Shown here: positions 1-7,250 of the stretch, piece by piece | Layout of the letters: every line of letters starts with the position of its first letter | Numbering within the stretch: position 1 is the stretch's first letter | Source of the DNA: Clostridia bacterium | GTDB lineage: Bacteria; Bacillota; Clostridia; Oscillospirales; Acutalibacteraceae | Direction of reading: 5' to 3' | DNA: 9,872 bases | NCBI GenBank assembly: GCA_017614275.1 | Contig: JAGACE010000176.1 | Location: 1-9,872, forward strand | The notes under the pieces: generated by a model | What the model saw: only the letters and a program-made list of their open reading frames with translations | The model's database searches: none | Told to the model about the DNA's origin: nothing | Program-made: the position numbers and the translations under genes

Positions 1-546
1 CAGGCAGTAGTCTTCGAGCTTGTCGTCGCCGATCTTGCCCGCCGTATAGGCGCCGACCGCCTCGAACATGCTGGAGAGGCTGGTCTTCTTGCCGTCGATG
101 CGTCCGGCCAGCAGGGGCCCGCCGGATACGAAAACGGTCGGGATGTTCAGCCTCGCCGCCGCCATCAGGAGCCCGGGGACGTTCTTGTCGCAGTTCGGGA
201 TCATGACGAGGCCGTCGAAGCCGTGGGCCTTGACCATGGCCTCGGTGGAGTCGGCGATGAGATCCCGGGTGACCAGGGAATACTTCATGCCCTCGTGGCC
301 CATGGCGATGCCGTCGCAGACCGCGATGGCCGGGAACACGATGGGCGTGCCGCCGCCCATGGCGACGCCGAGACGGACCGCTTCCGTGATCTTGTCGAGG
401 TTCATGTGGCCGGGCACGATCTCGTTGTAAGAGCTGACGATGCCGATGAGGGGACGTCTCAGTTCTTCCTTCGTGAGGCCCAGTGCGTTGTAGAGCGAGC
501 GATGGGGCGCGTTATTGAACCCATCGACGATGGTGTCTTTGATCAT
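1..546 (-). CDS. ilvD: Dihydroxy-acid dehydratase, N-terminal part (cut by window edge)
   Basis: IlvD dehydrates 2,3-dihydroxy-isovalerate and 2,3-dihydroxy-3-methylvalerate to 2-oxo acids, the third common step of valine and isoleucine synthesis, in the cytoplasm. The first 182 residues are visible; the family is normally about 550-570 residues, so roughly two thirds lies beyond position 1. Visible family signatures are [16 protein letters not shown] near residues 76-91 and the iron-sulfur motif NCDKNVPG at 118-125 (Cys119), followed by FVSGGP. Around residue 45 the sequence reads VPGHMNL, as in the [4Fe-4S] E. coli enzyme, where [2Fe-2S] plant-type enzymes have a PCN cysteine. The ATG at 546 has AAAGGAG (556-562) nine bases upstream. 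It is the last visible gene of the ilvBNCD operon, 75 bases after ilvC. The identity is certain; the cluster type is inferred. Confidence 0.97.
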   Translation of the reverse strand, partial: MIKDTIVDGFNNAPHRSLYNALGLTKEELRRPLIGIVSSYNEIVPGHMNLDKITEAVRLGVAMGGGTPIVFPAIAVCDGIAMGHEGMKYSLVTRDLIADSTEAMVKAHGFDGLVMIPNCDKNVPGLLMAAARLNIPTVFVSGGPLLAGRIDGKKTSLSSMFEAVGAYTAGKIGDDKLEDYCL

Positions 547-575
547 GGCGTTCGACTCCTTTGAACTATGATGTG

Positions 576-606
576 AGGGCGCAGAGCCGGAACCGGTCTG
601 CGCCCT
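576..606. other. Strong intergenic hairpin between ilvC and ilvD
   Basis: A near-perfect inverted repeat fills the ilvC-ilvD gap. The arms AGGGCGCAG and CTGCGCCCT (9 bp) continue inward through an A-T pair and CCG/CGG pairs with one bulged G. Neither strand has a T-run after it, so it does not look like a standard intrinsic terminator. It may stabilise or mark a processing point in the ilv mRNA and so set the ratio of ilvC to ilvD. That role is inference. Confidence 0.6.
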
Positions 607-621
607 GAGAGATCTTTGGAT

Positions 622-1656
<1,035 letters not shown>

Positions 1657-1685
1657 TTAATAAAAGAATAATAGGTACGCCATCA

Positions 1686-1713
1686 ATTATACGCCGATTC
1701 TCTCAAATCGCAA
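1686..1713 (-). promoter_or_regulatory. Candidate internal sigma-A promoter for ilvC
   Basis: Reading the minus strand, a TTGCGA -35-like box (1708-1713) is followed after 16 bases by a perfect TATAAT -10 box (1686-1691). This would place a transcript start near 1679, about 38 bases upstream of the ilvC start codon. The 91-base ilvN-ilvC gap is long for this operon, where ilvB and ilvN are only one base apart, and it is AT-rich, which fits a promoter. A weak inverted repeat (TTCTCT and AGAGAA) overlaps the -35 box and spacer. A chance match in AT-rich sequence is possible. Confidence 0.4.
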
Positions 1714-1732
1714 GAGAAAATGTGTCTCTGTT

Positions 1733-2263
1733 TCAGAACAGGTCCGGCGTGTCGAGCATGCTCCCGCTGCCCTTGCTGAGGGCGATGATGCCGGAGCGGC
1801 AGGACTCGATGATGCCGACCGGGCGGATCATCTCGATGAACGCGTCGATCTTGTCGGACGTACCGGTGACCTCGATGCCGAGGGGAGTCGTGGAATAGTC
1901 GATGATCTTCGCCTTGAAGATGTCCACGCAGCTCATGATGAGCTGGTGCTGGTCGGCGGCATTGCTGACCTTGATGAGCAGGAGTTCCCGCTCGATGATG
2001 TCCTTCTCGTCGAGGATCTCGACTTTCTTGACGTTGTGCAGCTTGCGCAGCTGGTTGAGCATCTGGGCGCGGGCATAGCCGTCCCCGCTCATGGAGAGCG
2101 TGATGCGGGAATATTCCGGCGACTCGGTGACACCGACGGTCAGGGCGTCGATGTTGAAGCCGCGGCGGGTGAACATACTGGTGACGCGGGTCAGGACGCC
2201 GAACTTGTTGTCGACGTAGATCGCGATCACGAATCTGGTCTCGTCTTTTTTCAGTTCTGCCAT
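1733..2263 (-). CDS. ilvN: Acetolactate synthase small (regulatory) subunit
   Basis: IlvN binds the catalytic subunit IlvB, raises its activity and in this family usually confers feedback inhibition by valine. The 176 residues match normal length. The N-terminal ACT domain (about residues 10-80) starts RFVIAIYVDNKFGVLTRVT and continues through RRGFNIDALTVG. Gly22 and Asn37 sit where the effector-binding glycine and asparagine lie in characterised IlvN/IlvH proteins, although the usual N-x-PG is N-K-FG here. The second domain (about 85-165) is the typical C-terminal ALS small-subunit domain, with RELLLIKV near its start. The ATG at 2263 comes one base after the ilvB stop (TAAGATG), and its ribosome binding site AGGAGA lies inside the end of ilvB. 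This implies coupled translation and balanced subunit amounts. Valine sensitivity is inferred. Confidence 0.96.
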   Translation of the reverse strand: MAELKKDETRFVIAIYVDNKFGVLTRVTSMFTRRGFNIDALTVGVTESPEYSRITLSMSGDGYARAQMLNQLRKLHNVKKVEILDEKDIIERELLLIKVSNAADQHQLIMSCVDIFKAKIIDYSTTPLGIEVTGTSDKIDAFIEMIRPVGIIESCRSGIIALSKGSGSMLDTPDLF

Positions 2264-2264
2264 C

Positions 2265-3938
2265 TTACTTCTCTCCTCTCTCGGTGACCATGTCGGCGAC
2301 CGTTTTTCCGGCCGGGATCATCGGCAGGACGAATTCGTCCTTGTCGATCCGGCAGTCGATGAGGGTGACGTGCCCGGAGCGATAGGCCTTTTCGAAGGCT
2401 TCGCGGAATTCTTCCACGGTCTCCGTCACGACGCCGGTGGCGCCGAAGGCCTCTGCCAGTTTGACGTAATCCGGAGCTCTGGCTTCCAGCACGGTGTTGG
2501 AGAACCGCTTTCCGTAGAACAGGTTCTGCCACTGGCGCACCATGCCGAGCACCTTGTTGTTCAGGATGACCACGGTCAGCGGAAGATCGTGTTCCGAGGC
2601 CGCGATGACTTCGTTCAGGTTCATCCCGAAGGAACCGTCGCCGGTGATCAGGACAGTGGGCGCCTTGGTGCCCACGGCGGCGCCTTCCGCGGCGCCCATC
2701 CCGAAGCCCATGGTGCCGAGCCCGCCGCTGGAGATGAATTTCCGCGGCTTGTTGAAGGTCAGGTACTGGGCGGCCCACATCTGGTGCTGGCCCACGTCGG
2801 TGGCCACCGCGGTGTCATCGGACTTGATGTCGTTGATGACTTCCATAATGTCTTTCGGGTCCACGCCGAAGGTCTTCGCCTGCTTCTCTTTTTCTTCCGC
2901 TTTCAGCTCATCCACCCGGGCGATCCACTTCGGGTGCTCGAGTTTCTTGACGCCGCTGATGATCCGCGGCAGGGTGATGCGCAGGTCTCCACGGACGCCG
3001 ATGTCCGCGGACACGTTCTTGGAGATCTCCGCGAAGTCCACATCCAGATGGAGGATGGTGGCCTCTTTGCAGAACTCGGTGGTCTTGCCGGTCACGCGGT
3101 CGGAGAACCGGGTGCCGATGGCGATGATCAGATCCGCCTCATCCTGCGCGATGGTGGAGGCGTAGTGGCCGTGCATGCCGACCATGCCGAGGTAGCGCGG
3201 ATCGTCGTTCGGGACGCAGGAGATGCCCATGAGGGAGGTCCCGATGACCGCGTCGATCTTGTCCGCCAGTTTGACGATGTCGCCGTAGGCTTCCGCCGCG
3301 TTGACGCCGCCGCCGATGTAGAGGTAGGGCCGCTTCGCCTTTTCGATGGCGGCGATGGCCTCCTCGATCCGGTTCTCCTGGGGCTGGATGAGGTCGTAGC
3401 TCTCCACCGGGCCCTGCGGTTTGAACTCGGTCGTCAGGTTCTGGACGTCCTTGGGGATATCGATGAGGACCGGGCCGGGACGGTCGGATTTGGCGATCTT
3501 GAACGCCTCCCGCATGATCTCCGGCAGTTCCTCGATGTCATTGACGAAGTAGTTATGCTTGGTGATGGGCAGGGTGATGCCCGTGATGTCGACTTCCTGG
3601 AAACTGTCCTTGCCCACCATGGGACGTCCGACGTTGCCGGTGATGGCGACGACCGGGACGGAGTCCAGCATGGCCGTGGCGATGCCCGTGACCAGGTTCG
3701 TGGCGCCGGGACCGGAGGTGGCGAGACAGACACCCACCTTCCCCGTGGCTCTGGCATAGCCGTCCGCCGCATGGGCAGCGTGCTGTTCATGCGCGACGAG
3801 ATAGTGATTGATCCGATCCGACCGCGCGTACAGCGCGTCGTAGATGTCGAGGACCGTTCCGCCCGGATAGCCGAAGATGTCGGTGACACCCTGGTCGATG
3901 AGCGACTCGATGACGATTTCAGCACCTTTCAGTTTCAT
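2265..3938 (-). CDS. ilvB: Acetolactate synthase large (catalytic) subunit
   Basis: IlvB condenses pyruvate with pyruvate or 2-oxobutyrate using thiamine diphosphate, FAD and Mg2+, the committed step of valine and isoleucine synthesis. From the chosen ATG it is 557 residues, normal for the family. The N-terminal ThDP domain holds the catalytic glutamate Glu51 in AHEQHAAHAADGYAR, then ATSGPGATNLVTGIATA and FQEVDITGITLPITKHN. The C-terminal ThDP-binding motif is GDGSFGMN (433-440) through NN (460-461), followed by LGMVRQWQNLFYGKRFS with the conserved tryptophan of the active-site cap. HEQH and NNKVLG differ from the commoner HEQG and NNGYLG. The ATG at 3938 is preferred over an in-frame TTG at 3956 because GGAAGGAG (3947-3954) sits eight bases before it. 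The adjoining ilvN supports an anabolic enzyme over catabolic AlsS. It is the first gene after the T-box leader. Confidence 0.97.
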   Translation of the reverse strand: MKLKGAEIVIESLIDQGVTDIFGYPGGTVLDIYDALYARSDRINHYLVAHEQHAAHAADGYARATGKVGVCLATSGPGATNLVTGIATAMLDSVPVVAITGNVGRPMVGKDSFQEVDITGITLPITKHNYFVNDIEELPEIMREAFKIAKSDRPGPVLIDIPKDVQNLTTEFKPQGPVESYDLIQPQENRIEEAIAAIEKAKRPYLYIGGGVNAAEAYGDIVKLADKIDAVIGTSLMGISCVPNDDPRYLGMVGMHGHYASTIAQDEADLIIAIGTRFSDRVTGKTTEFCKEATILHLDVDFAEISKNVSADIGVRGDLRITLPRIISGVKKLEHPKWIARVDELKAEEKEKQAKTFGVDPKDIMEVINDIKSDDTAVATDVGQHQMWAAQYLTFNKPRKFISSGGLGTMGFGMGAAEGAAVGTKAPTVLITGDGSFGMNLNEVIAASEHDLPLTVVILNNKVLGMVRQWQNLFYGKRFSNTVLEARAPDYVKLAEAFGATGVVTETVEEFREAFEKAYRSGHVTLIDCRIDKDEFVLPMIPAGKTVADMVTERGEK

Positions 3939-3985
3939 ATTGATTGCTCCTTCCAAAATGAGGTTGGCCGTGCGCGATTGGGTAT

Positions 3986-4032
3986 AAAAAAATCTTTAAC
4001 CCAAACTGCTCAGCACAGTTTCAGATTAAAGA
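3986..4032 (-). terminator. T-box-controlled intrinsic terminator of the ilv leader
   Basis: On the minus strand TCTTTAA (4026-4032) pairs with TTAAAGA, TCT pairs with GGG through G-U and G-C pairs, and AAACTG pairs with CAGTTT across the loop TGCTGAG. Seven T residues (3986-3992) follow. The 5' arm overlaps CTCTTT (4028-4033), which can instead pair with AAAGAG (4064-4069) flanking the T-box sequence, so terminator and antiterminator exclude each other. This is the expression platform for readthrough into ilvB. Confidence 0.9.
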
Positions 4033-4270
4033 GACGAAGATAAGATGACACTCCGCGGTACCACTCTTTTTGGCATGTTCCATGCCCACTCTGCACACGT
4101 CTGACAACGCGTTTCTCTGTAACGGGAGAACCCGTTTTGGCCTACTTTTGAGGTTCAGCCAAACAGCTCCGGGAGGACTTATACCTGACGTTCCGCTTCT
4201 GCCTTGCACCGACCGGCAGTTCTCTGGACGCTTTCCGAAAGGCTTTTTCCCTTCACAGCTTTTGTATGTG
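3986..4270 (-). promoter_or_regulatory. T-box riboswitch leader of the ilvBNCD operon
   Basis: T-box leaders sense uncharged tRNA and allow transcription when the matching amino acid is scarce. On the minus strand the T-box core AGAGTGGTACCGCGG lies at 4053-4067. Upstream come a small hairpin GGCATG-GAA-CATGCC (4072-4086, stem III), a hairpin AACGGG-TTCT-CCCGTT (4121-4136) preceded by AGTAGGCC, and a stem I from about 4260 to 4164. Stem I has a K-turn-like base (AGCTGTGAAGGGA against TCCCGGAGCT) and an apical part with AGAGAA, the stem CTGCC/GGCAG and GGTCGGTGCAAGG. The specifier is not certain. GTC (Val) occurs at 4187-4189, after GAAC and followed by A, and again at 4176-4178; ATA (4180-4182) and CTC (4173-4175) are also possible. 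A terminator follows. Neighbouring genes argue for a branched-chain amino acid tRNA. Confidence 0.93.
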
Positions 4271-4276
4271 TTTTAA

Positions 4277-4306
4277 ATATTACAACAACCGGAAAACGGC
4301 TGTCAA
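4277..4306 (-). promoter_or_regulatory. ilvBp: Sigma-A promoter of the ilv operon
   Basis: On the minus strand a perfect TTGACA -35 box (4301-4306) and TAATAT -10 box (4277-4282) are separated by 18 bases. A start near 4270 fits the beginning of the T-box stem I by about ten bases. It points away from the oxidoreductase operon promoter, and about 64 bases separate the two -35 boxes. Confidence 0.85.
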
Positions 4307-4309
4307 GCA

Positions 4310-4332
4310 TTTTCCGCCGCGGGGCGGGAAAA
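4310..4332. repeat. Imperfect inverted repeat between the divergent promoters
   Basis: TTTTCCGCC and GGCGGGAAAA face each other around a short GC core, with one extra G in the right arm. The element begins four bases upstream of the ilv -35 box, within the space between the two divergent promoters. It could be a binding site for a regulator acting on one or both, but no family-specific operator is recognisable, and a GC-rich chance palindrome is possible. Confidence 0.35.
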
Positions 4333-4370
4333 ACCGGGTGAAAAAAGGTATATTTGTGCTTTAAATACTC

Positions 4371-4399
4371 TTTAGATGTCTACTTTTTTATGATATAAT
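4371..4399 (+). promoter_or_regulatory. Sigma-A promoter (extended -10) of the oxidoreductase operon
   Basis: A perfect TATAAT (4394-4399) is preceded by TG one base upstream, giving an extended -10 element. A 17-base spacer leads back to a weak -35 box TTTAGA (4371-4376, 4 of 6 consensus). A start near 4406 leaves a leader of about 114 bases before the first gene, long enough to hold the hairpin described next. Confidence 0.75.
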
Positions 4400-4447
4400 G
4401 TGACAAAGGCACAAGTATTACCGAAAACTCGATAATCTTTTGTCCAG

Positions 4448-4487
4448 GATTGCCAAACGATTCCCGTCGTCTGGCGGTCGTCTTTTT
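4448..4487 (+). terminator. Terminator-like hairpin in the 5' leader (possible attenuator)
   Basis: GATTGCCAAACGA (4448-4460) pairs with TCGTCTGGCGGTC (4467-4479) across the loop TTCCCG. That gives 13 positions with one A-C mismatch and two G-U pairs, and T5 follows after three bases (4483-4487). It lies between the promoter and the first gene with no reading frame ending before it, which is the position of an attenuator. The glpD leader of Bacillus subtilis is controlled by GlpP antitermination at such a hairpin. Whether this hairpin works the same way is inference. Confidence 0.55.
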
Positions 4488-4519
4488 CTAAAGCAGAGAA
4501 AAGGAAGGAGCAAACAACC

Positions 4520-5977
4520 ATGGTATACGACATTGCCATTATCGGCGCCGGTGTCGTGGGCACCCAGATCGCCCGCAACCTTTCCAAGTACGACCTGAAG
4601 GTCGCGCTCCTGGAGAAGGAATCCGATATCGCGAGCGGCACCACGAAAGCCAACTCCGGCATCGTCCACGCCGGGTTCGACTGCCAGACCGGTACCCGGA
4701 TGGCGGAACTCAATGTCAAAGGCTGCCGCATGATGGAAGAACTCGCCACCACCCTCCACGTCCCCTATGAGAAGAACGGCTCTCTGGTCGTCGCGTTCTC
4801 GGAGGAGGAGATGGCCACCATCCAGGACCTCTACATGAGAGGCATCGCCAACGGCCTGACCAAAGACGAACTGAAGATCATCGACCGCGAGGAGCTCGTC
4901 GAGATGGAGCCCAACATCGCGGACGAGGCATACGGAGCCCTCTATGCCCCCACCGCGGGCATCGTCTCCCCCTATGAGCTGGCCATCGCCGCCACGGAAT
5001 GCGCCATCTCCAACGGCGTCGAATTCCTGCGGAAATTCAACGTGGGCGGCATCGTCTATGAGGACGGCAACTTCATCCTCGGCGCCAAGGACGGCCGCGT
5101 CATCCGCGCCAAGATCATCGTCAACTCCGCCGGCATCTTCGCGAGCTATCTGCTCGAGAACTTCAACGGCGAAAAATTCAAAGTCATCCCGCGGAAGGGC
5201 GAATACGGTCTGCTGGACCGCAGCGTCTATCCGCTGGTCACCCATACCATCTTCCAGTGCCCTACCGAGATGGGCAAGGGCATCCTGGTGGCGCCGACCA
5301 CCCATCACAACATCTTCGTCGGCCCCACCTCGCTGGACCAGAACGACAACATGGAAGGCAAGCACGACGTCTCCGTCCGGGACGGCGCGCTGCGCGCCAC
5401 CTACGCGGAGGCGCAGAAGTCGGTCCCCTCGGTCAGCCCGAGAGACCAGATCACGTCCTTCGCCGGTCTGCGCGCCCACTGGATCGAGCACGACTTCTAC
5501 ATCGCTCCTGCCAAGACCAATAAATACATGATCAACCTCATCGGCATCGAGTCCCCCGGACTGGCCTCCTCCCCCGCCATCGCGGAAGAGGTGGAGAACA
5601 TGGTCCTGGCCACTCTGGATGAGGCGCCCGCCAAGAAGGCCGACTGGGATCCGTCCCGGAAACCGCCGGTCTACTTCCGCAACCTGAGTCCGGAAGAGCG
5701 CGCGGAGCTCATCGCCAAAGACCCGGCCTACTCCCGCATCGTCTGCCGCTGCGAGACCGTCACGGAAGGCGAGATCAGAGACGCCATCCGCGCCCCGGGC
5801 GGCGCCATCGATCTGGACGGCGTCAAGCGCCGGACCCGCGCCGGCATGGGCCGTTGTCAGGGCGGCTTCTGCGGCTCCAAAGTCATGGAGATCCTCGCGG
5901 AAGAACTGGAGGTCCCCATCAACGAGATCACCAAGTTCGGCAGACGCTCCGACATCATCTATGAAAGGACGAAATGA
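4520..5977 (+). CDS. GlpA-like FAD-dependent oxidoreductase with C-terminal [2Fe-2S] domain
   Basis: This is a 485-residue flavoprotein of the DAO family, related to anaerobic glycerol-3-phosphate dehydrogenase subunit A and to L-2-hydroxyglutarate oxidases. The FAD-binding Rossmann motif IIGAGVVG lies at residues 7-14, with an acidic end of strand two at LLEKE and the family motif KANSGIVHAGFD at 43-54. The C-terminus is a BFD-like [2Fe-2S] domain with Cys409 and Cys411 (CRC) and Cys446 and Cys451 (CQGGFC). This pattern is seen in GlpA and absent from simple LhgO-type oxidases. The start has AAGGAAGGAG (4501-4510) nine bases upstream. Its stop overlaps the next start by four bases (ATGA). 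With its two partners it probably oxidises a hydroxyacid or glycerol 3-phosphate and passes electrons through iron-sulfur centres. The substrate is not proven, and there is no glpK or glpF in the window. Confidence 0.88.
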   Translation: MVYDIAIIGAGVVGTQIARNLSKYDLKVALLEKESDIASGTTKANSGIVHAGFDCQTGTRMAELNVKGCRMMEELATTLHVPYEKNGSLVVAFSEEEMATIQDLYMRGIANGLTKDELKIIDREELVEMEPNIADEAYGALYAPTAGIVSPYELAIAATECAISNGVEFLRKFNVGGIVYEDGNFILGAKDGRVIRAKIIVNSAGIFASYLLENFNGEKFKVIPRKGEYGLLDRSVYPLVTHTIFQCPTEMGKGILVAPTTHHNIFVGPTSLDQNDNMEGKHDVSVRDGALRATYAEAQKSVPSVSPRDQITSFAGLRAHWIEHDFYIAPAKTNKYMINLIGIESPGLASSPAIAEEVENMVLATLDEAPAKKADWDPSRKPPVYFRNLSPEERAELIAKDPAYSRIVCRCETVTEGEIRDAIRAPGGAIDLDGVKRRTRAGMGRCQGGFCGSKVMEILAEELEVPINEITKFGRRSDIIYERTK

Positions 5978-7248
5978 TCATGAATGCGATTTTGAATTAT
6001 GACCTTGTCGTCATCGGCGGCGGTCCGGCCGGCATGGCCGCGGCCCTGTCCGCGAAAGACAACGGGGTCCCCGAAGAGAACATCATCGTCCTGGAAAGAG
6101 ACGTCCGCCTCGGCGGCATCCTGGAGCAGTGCATCCACACCGGGTTCGGCCTCACCTATTTCGGCGAGGAGCTCTCCGGTCCCGAATATGCCGACCGCTT
6201 CGTCAAACTCATGGACGAGACGAACATCGCCGTCAAGCTCAACACGATGGTCCTGAACATCACCAAGGACAACCAGGTCATCGCCACGAACAAGGAAGAC
6301 GGCCTCATCACCATCAACGCCAAGGCCATCATCCTGGCCATGGGCTGCAGAGAGCGTCCCCGCGGAGCGCTGGACATCGCCGGCACCCGTCCGGCAGGCG
6401 TCATGTCGGCCGGCCAGGCGCAGAAGTTCGTCAACATCGACGGCTACATGCCCGGCCACGAATGCGTCATCCTGGGCTCCGGCGACATCGGCCTCATCAT
6501 GGCCCGCCGCATGACCCTCGAAGGCGCGAAGGTCAAGGTCGTCTGCGAAGTCATGCCCTACTCCGGCGGCCTGCAGAGAAACATCGTCCAGTGTCTGGAT
6601 GACTTCGACATCCCGCTGCGGCTCTCCTGCACCGTTATCAAGATCCACGGCCTCGAGCGCGTGGAGGGCGTCACCATCGCCAACGTCGACGAGAAGATGC
6701 TTCCCATCCCCGGCACCGAGGAATACATCCCCTGCGACACCGTCCTCCTCTCCGTCGGCCTCATCCCGGAGAACGAGCTGTCCAAGCAGATCGATCTGGA
6801 CATGGATATGGTCACCCGCGGCCCGAAGGTCGACGAGATGAGAGAGACCTCTCAGCCCGGCGTCTTCGCCTGCGGCAACGTCCTCCAGGTCCACGATCTG
6901 GTCGACTTCGTCACCCAGGAGTCACAGATCGCCGGCAAGGGCGCCGCCCAGTACATCGACGGCCTGCGCCACGGGGAGGTCATCCACACCCGCGGCCAGA
7001 ACGGCGTCCGCTATACGGTCCCGCAGACCATCAACCTCGACGAGCAGGAAGACGTCAAGATCTACTTCCGCGTCGGCAATGTCTATCATGACAAGCGCGT
7101 CGTCGTCACCTGCGGAGACAAAGTGCTGCTCAACCGCAAGTTGTTCAAACTGGCTCCCGGCGAGATGGAGAACGTCATCATCAAGGCCAAGGACATCGCC
7201 GAGATGAGCCCCGCGGATGAGATCGTCATCAGCATAGAGGAGGCATAA
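5974..7248 (+). CDS. GlpB-like NAD(P)/FAD-dependent oxidoreductase
   Basis: A 424-residue two-dinucleotide-fold flavoenzyme. The first nucleotide-binding motif VIGGGPAGMAAA lies at residues 13-24 and the second, LGSGDIGLIMARRM, at 167-180. The C-terminal FAD-contacting ACGNVLQVHD follows at about 299-308. The stretch LEQCIHTGFG (50-59) carries Cys53, and GCRERPRGAL precedes the second fold. About 85 residues after the FAD motif form an extra C-terminal domain. It probably moves electrons between NAD(P)H or another carrier and the GlpA-like partner, comparable to GlpB, HcnB or opine oxidase subunits. The ATG at 5974 overlaps the previous stop; AAAGGA (5964-5969) is only four bases away. An in-frame ATG at 5980 has a ten-base spacer and is an equally good start. 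The family assignment is firm; the exact reaction is inferred. Confidence 0.87.
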   Translation: MIMNAILNYDLVVIGGGPAGMAAALSAKDNGVPEENIIVLERDVRLGGILEQCIHTGFGLTYFGEELSGPEYADRFVKLMDETNIAVKLNTMVLNITKDNQVIATNKEDGLITINAKAIILAMGCRERPRGALDIAGTRPAGVMSAGQAQKFVNIDGYMPGHECVILGSGDIGLIMARRMTLEGAKVKVVCEVMPYSGGLQRNIVQCLDDFDIPLRLSCTVIKIHGLERVEGVTIANVDEKMLPIPGTEEYIPCDTVLLSVGLIPENELSKQIDLDMDMVTRGPKVDEMRETSQPGVFACGNVLQVHDLVDFVTQESQIAGKGAAQYIDGLRHGEVIHTRGQNGVRYTVPQTINLDEQEDVKIYFRVGNVYHDKRVVVTCGDKVLLNRKLFKLAPGEMENVIIKAKDIAEMSPADEIVISIEEA

Positions 7249-7250
7249 CC

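Noticed and set aside
3939..3956. Upstream in-frame TTG start for ilvB
   Set aside because: It would put the GGAAGGAG ribosome binding site inside the coding sequence. The ATG at 3938 has ideal spacing to that site.
2370..4043. 557-codon open frame on the plus strand across ilvB
   Set aside because: It is a mirror frame of ilvB, which has full family motifs. Its product is rich in Asp, Gly, His and Val with no recognisable domain, as expected from GC-rich codon bias.
4021..4209. 62-codon open frame in the ilv leader, considered as a leader peptide
   Set aside because: It lies inside the T-box structure, covers the T-box core and terminator arm, has no run of branched-chain codons and no good ribosome binding site. 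Control is better explained by the riboswitch.
4418..5491. 357-codon open frame on the minus strand across the GlpA-like gene
   Set aside because: It is a shadow frame with a low-complexity Asp/Gly/Val-rich product. The plus-strand gene has clear FAD and iron-sulfur motifs.
5959..6894. 311-codon open frame on the minus strand across the GlpB-like gene
   Set aside because: It is the mirror frame of a confident flavoenzyme gene, with biased composition and no motif.
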